Positions 23,563-25,170 of a DNA stretch of 25,170 nucleotides are shown one piece after another (position 1 is the first letter of the stretch; every line of letters begins with the position of its first letter). The notes below the pieces were generated by a model. That model was given only the letters and a program-made list of their open reading frames with translations. It was not told the origin of the DNA and made no database searches. Source of the stretch: an uncultured Eubacteriales bacterium (GTDB taxonomy: Bacteria > Bacillota > Clostridia > Christensenellales > Borkfalkiaceae); assembly GCA_958421945.1 (NCBI GenBank), contig CATZMZ010000015.1, positions 1 to 25,170 on the forward strand. The letters run 5' to 3'. The translations under genes were made by a program, and so were the position numbers.

Positions 23563-23664
23563 TTACGCGCGCCCCTTTTTCAGTATGAGAGAATCTATAA
23601 AGTACCTGTGCACGACGTCGTTTTCGAGTTCGGGATGAAAGGCAAGGGCGAGTTGATTGTTTAA
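23563..23664 (-). pseudogene. pdxT: 3' remnant of pdxT (PLP synthase glutaminase subunit)
   Basis: A minus-strand frame of about 33 codons reads NNQLALAFHPELENDVVHRY and then FIDSLILKKGRA before a stop. This matches the C-terminal end of PdxT, the glutaminase partner of PdxS, where the catalytic histidine and glutamate lie in the motif FHPEL, followed by the VHxYF stretch. The rest of the gene is missing: a stop codon lies only a few codons upstream, and no pdxS is near. The fragment lacks start, nucleophile cysteine and most of the fold, so it is a deletion remnant. Assignment is from motif recall only. Confidence 0.55.
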
Positions 23665-23681
23665 CTGATAGAAGATACTTT

Positions 23682-23711
23682 AGGATAAAAAGCAGAACGA
23701 CCGCTATTTTT
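23682..23711 (-). terminator. Weak terminator after the acidic small protein
   Basis: On the minus strand AGCGG tcgtt CTGCT forms a 5-bp stem with one G-U pair, followed directly by TTTTTA, just after the stop codon of the 48-residue frame. It is short, so the call is tentative. Confidence 0.35.
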
Positions 23712-23713
23712 TT

Positions 23714-23860
23714 CTAATAACCTTCTAAATCATCTATATCGTCTACTTCATCGATATCCCCGTATTCACTCAAATTATCGTCATCATAGTTGATATCATC
23801 AATCTCATCGTAGTTGATATAATCTGTTTCTTCATATTTGTTCGATTGTTTTTTTACCAT
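23714..23860 (-). CDS. Highly acidic 48-residue small protein, unknown function
   Basis: I do not recognise this protein. After a basic start (MVKKQSNK) it consists almost only of Asp, Glu, Tyr, Ile and Asn, for example YDEIDDINYDDDN and YGDIDEVDDIDDLEGY. Of 48 residues, 19 are acidic and 6 are tyrosine, spaced as a loose repeat. There is no signal peptide or membrane segment. Support for a real gene is good: AGGGGG lies eight bases before the ATG, and a sigma-A promoter at 23907-23935 points at it. It could be a nucleic-acid mimic, a charge-binding regulator or a substrate for tyrosine modification; none of these is shown. It follows the lipoprotein gene on the same strand. Confidence 0.7.
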   Translation of the reverse strand: MVKKQSNKYEETDYINYDEIDDINYDDDNLSEYGDIDEVDDIDDLEGY

Positions 23861-23906
23861 AGATTTCGCCCCCTAAATATTTACTTAAATGCATTCCTTT
23901 TGTTAC

Positions 23907-23935
23907 AGTATAACATTTATTTTTGCTTTCTTCAA
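23907..23935 (-). promoter_or_regulatory. Sigma-A promoter of the acidic small protein
   Basis: Minus strand: TTGAAG (23930-23935), 17-base spacer, perfect-position TATACT (23907-23912), about 47 bases before the small gene's ATG and just after the lipoprotein stop codon. Confidence 0.75.
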
Positions 23936-23951
23936 TATGTGTAATGAGTTC

Positions 23952-24866
23952 TTATTGTCTTGTGTATGTGTCAAATACCCAGACGGAGTCCTGAATTTCG
24001 GTGGGGCTATATTGATGATGATAGAGCCCGTTTATAACGATGCTGTTGTCATTGTTATCGAAGCTGCCGCGGAGATAGAAATCGGGCGGATAGTAGTTGC
24101 TGACGGTGGTGTCGTAGTTTTCCTTGTCGGCCTTTCTTACCTTCTCATAAATATCGTTTTCGATATAGAGATAGAGCGTTTTTCTGTCCTCGGAAATATT
24201 GAAGATTCCCTCAATGACTGTCTCGCCGTTTGTGTAGATGAAGAGCGAGAAGCTCTGATTTATCAGGGGCAGTACAAATAAGCTTTGGCTGCTCTCTGCG
24301 GTGTAGGTGCCCTCGGGCAGACGGTACTGTCCGTCGTTATAGATGTCCTTACTGTAGGACTTATGAGAATTGCCCTCCAGCACGTATGTTCCGAATTTGT
24401 ATGGCATCTCGCCTATGCGGTAAACGTGAGTATAGACCGTGCCGTCGGTGAAGCCCAGATCCTCCTCGGCGTAGATGATGCTGAACTGTGTGAAGCCCTT
24501 GTCAACGCCCTCGGCGTAGCAGCTGATCCAGTCCTCATTCTCCTTGTCGCTTCTTGTGAGAATGAAGGTCAAGGGAGTCTTTGCATCGTCGGAGCTTCTG
24601 TATATAGATCTGAAGCCGCCCTGATATTTCAGCGCGTCGTCCTCGTAGTAGCTGAAGGTCATAACGCCCTCCGAACCGTCAAAAACGAAGTATGTATCCT
24701 CCTCGTCCATAAGTAGCCACTTTCCCGTGGAGGCATCCATTTTTTCGTCATAATTAACCGTACCGTCAGGCTTCTGACCGAAAATCAAGTCACATCCCGA
24801 AAACATAGCCGAAACAGTCGCGACAATAAGTAAAATCGCAATAAATCTTCCGTTGATTTTTGTCAT
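23952..24866 (-). CDS. Predicted lipoprotein, unknown function
   Basis: A 304-residue secreted lipoprotein that I do not recognise. The signal peptide ends in the lipobox FSGC (C25). The mature part is rich in aromatic and acidic residues and short strands, with no cysteine pairs or repeats apart from one further Cys in ISCYAEG. Phrases such as GKWLLMDEEDTYFVFDGSEGVMTFSYYEDD and, further on, GTYTAESSQSLFVLP suggest beta-rich lipocalin-like domains, but that is only an impression. AAGGAG lies seven bases before ATG, and a promoter is present. Codon use (CTC, CTG, GCC, AAG, GAG) differs from the rest of the window, which favours TTA, GCG, AAA and GAA. This suggests horizontal gain. Confidence 0.8.
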   Translation of the reverse strand: MTKINGRFIAILLIVATVSAMFSGCDLIFGQKPDGTVNYDEKMDASTGKWLLMDEEDTYFVFDGSEGVMTFSYYEDDALKYQGGFRSIYRSSDDAKTPLTFILTRSDKENEDWISCYAEGVDKGFTQFSIIYAEEDLGFTDGTVYTHVYRIGEMPYKFGTYVLEGNSHKSYSKDIYNDGQYRLPEGTYTAESSQSLFVLPLINQSFSLFIYTNGETVIEGIFNISEDRKTLYLYIENDIYEKVRKADKENYDTTVSNYYPPDFYLRGSFDNNDNSIVINGLYHHQYSPTEIQDSVWVFDTYTRQ

Positions 24867-24920
24867 GGTATTTCTCCTTTCCTTTGTCTACTAAATTTAT
24901 ACTGCGAGTTTATATAATAT

Positions 24921-24949
24921 ATTATATCATATTTTTTCAATAATTTCAA
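24921..24949 (-). promoter_or_regulatory. Sigma-A promoter of the unknown lipoprotein gene
   Basis: Minus strand: TTGAAA (24944-24949), 17-base spacer, consensus TATAAT (24921-24926), about 55 bases before the ATG. Confidence 0.8.
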
Positions 24950-24992
24950 TACTATTTTATCCTTTGCCAGCTATATTGTGGCGATTAGCTCC

Positions 24993-25047
24993 GTAAATTT
25001 AACGAGTACGCATAAATTTAACGAATACCCATAATTTTAACGAAAGC
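24993..25047. repeat. Three direct repeats with 19-base period
   Basis: Units GTAAATTTAACGAGTAC (24993), ATAAATTTAACGAATAC (25012) and ATAATTTTAACGAAAGC (25031) recur at exactly 19-base spacing, each separated by two bases. This iteron-like spacing is close to two helical turns. Confidence 0.7.
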
Positions 25048-25054
25048 AATAAAA

Positions 25055-25102
25055 AACGCAGAGTTGGCACAAATAATCGTATCCTATTCTGCGTTCTTTT
25101 TT
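25055..25102. terminator. Inverted repeat with T tracts, possible bidirectional terminator
   Basis: AACGCAGA (25055-25062) and TCTGCGTT (25088-25095) pair across a 25-base spacer. On the plus strand it is followed by CTTTTTT and on the minus strand by TTTTAT. The loop is unusually long for a terminator, so it may alternatively be the end of a mobile or structured element. Confidence 0.45.
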
Positions 25103-25170
25103 GAAAGTAAAGACCAATTTTGATACAGACTGCACATCCCGCGGACTTTTCGTGTAAAGGTTCAGAGGGG

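Larger units (their letters stand above)
24867..25170. other. Intergenic edge region
   Basis: No gene is supported here. It holds the lipoprotein promoter, three 19-base-period direct repeats, and an inverted repeat with T tracts on both sides. A plausible gene must lie beyond the right edge. Confidence 0.55.

Overview
The window looks like a chromosomal segment of an uncultured low-to-mid GC member of the Clostridia (Firmicutes). The grounds are strong AAGGAG ribosome sites, near-consensus sigma-A promoters with 17-base spacers, a clostridial-type chorismate synthase, BspA-type leucine-rich-repeat lipoproteins and the partial 16S sequence. I cannot place it to genus by eye.

Layout from left to right. 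(1) 1-795 is the 5' half of a 16S rRNA gene on the minus strand. Behind it, at 1026-1468, are three tandem rRNA promoters about 200 bases apart that share an upstream block. (2) 1600-3843 holds a histidine phosphatase and the tRNA thiolase gene mnmA, both minus, separated by a 516-base gap containing an 11-base tandem repeat. (3) 4121-8215 is the plus-strand stretch: a BspA-like surface lipoprotein, a cluster of dispersed intergenic repeats, a CNNM/CorC (HlyC) membrane protein, and tRNA-Arg(CCG) with a strong bidirectional terminator. (4) 8178-16699 is one minus-strand aromatic amino acid operon, in transcription order: leader peptide, aroF, tyrA, aroB, aroA, aroC, pheA, aroE-aroK fusion, aroQ, and a truncated TauE/SafE gene. 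It encodes every step from erythrose-4-phosphate plus PEP to chorismate and on to prephenate, phenylpyruvate and hydroxyphenylpyruvate. Most genes overlap or are separated by a few bases. (5) 16985-22204 is a branched-chain amino acid ABC importer operon, minus strand: leader peptide, livJ, livH, livM, livG, livF. (6) 22277-23507 is a fucO-like iron alcohol dehydrogenase with its own promoter. (7) 23563-25170 contains a 3' remnant of pdxT, a 48-residue acidic small protein with its own promoter, an unknown lipoprotein whose codon use differs from its neighbours, and an edge region with 19-base-period repeats and an inverted repeat.

The most interesting signal is regulatory. Both amino acid operons start with a consensus promoter, then a short open frame loaded with the codons of the pathway's own product, then mutually exclusive RNA hairpins ending in an intrinsic terminator. 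The aro leader peptide has the run FYYYAFYF. The liv leader peptide is rich in Ile, Val and Leu. Both begin MKH(T/S)I. This is the architecture of ribosome-mediated attenuation as in enteric pheL and ilvL. In Firmicutes such operons are more usually under T-box or CodY-type control, and I see no T-box element here. I infer that translation speed over Phe/Tyr codons gates aromatic synthesis and translation over Ile/Val/Leu codons gates uptake. The sequence supports the design; it does not prove function.
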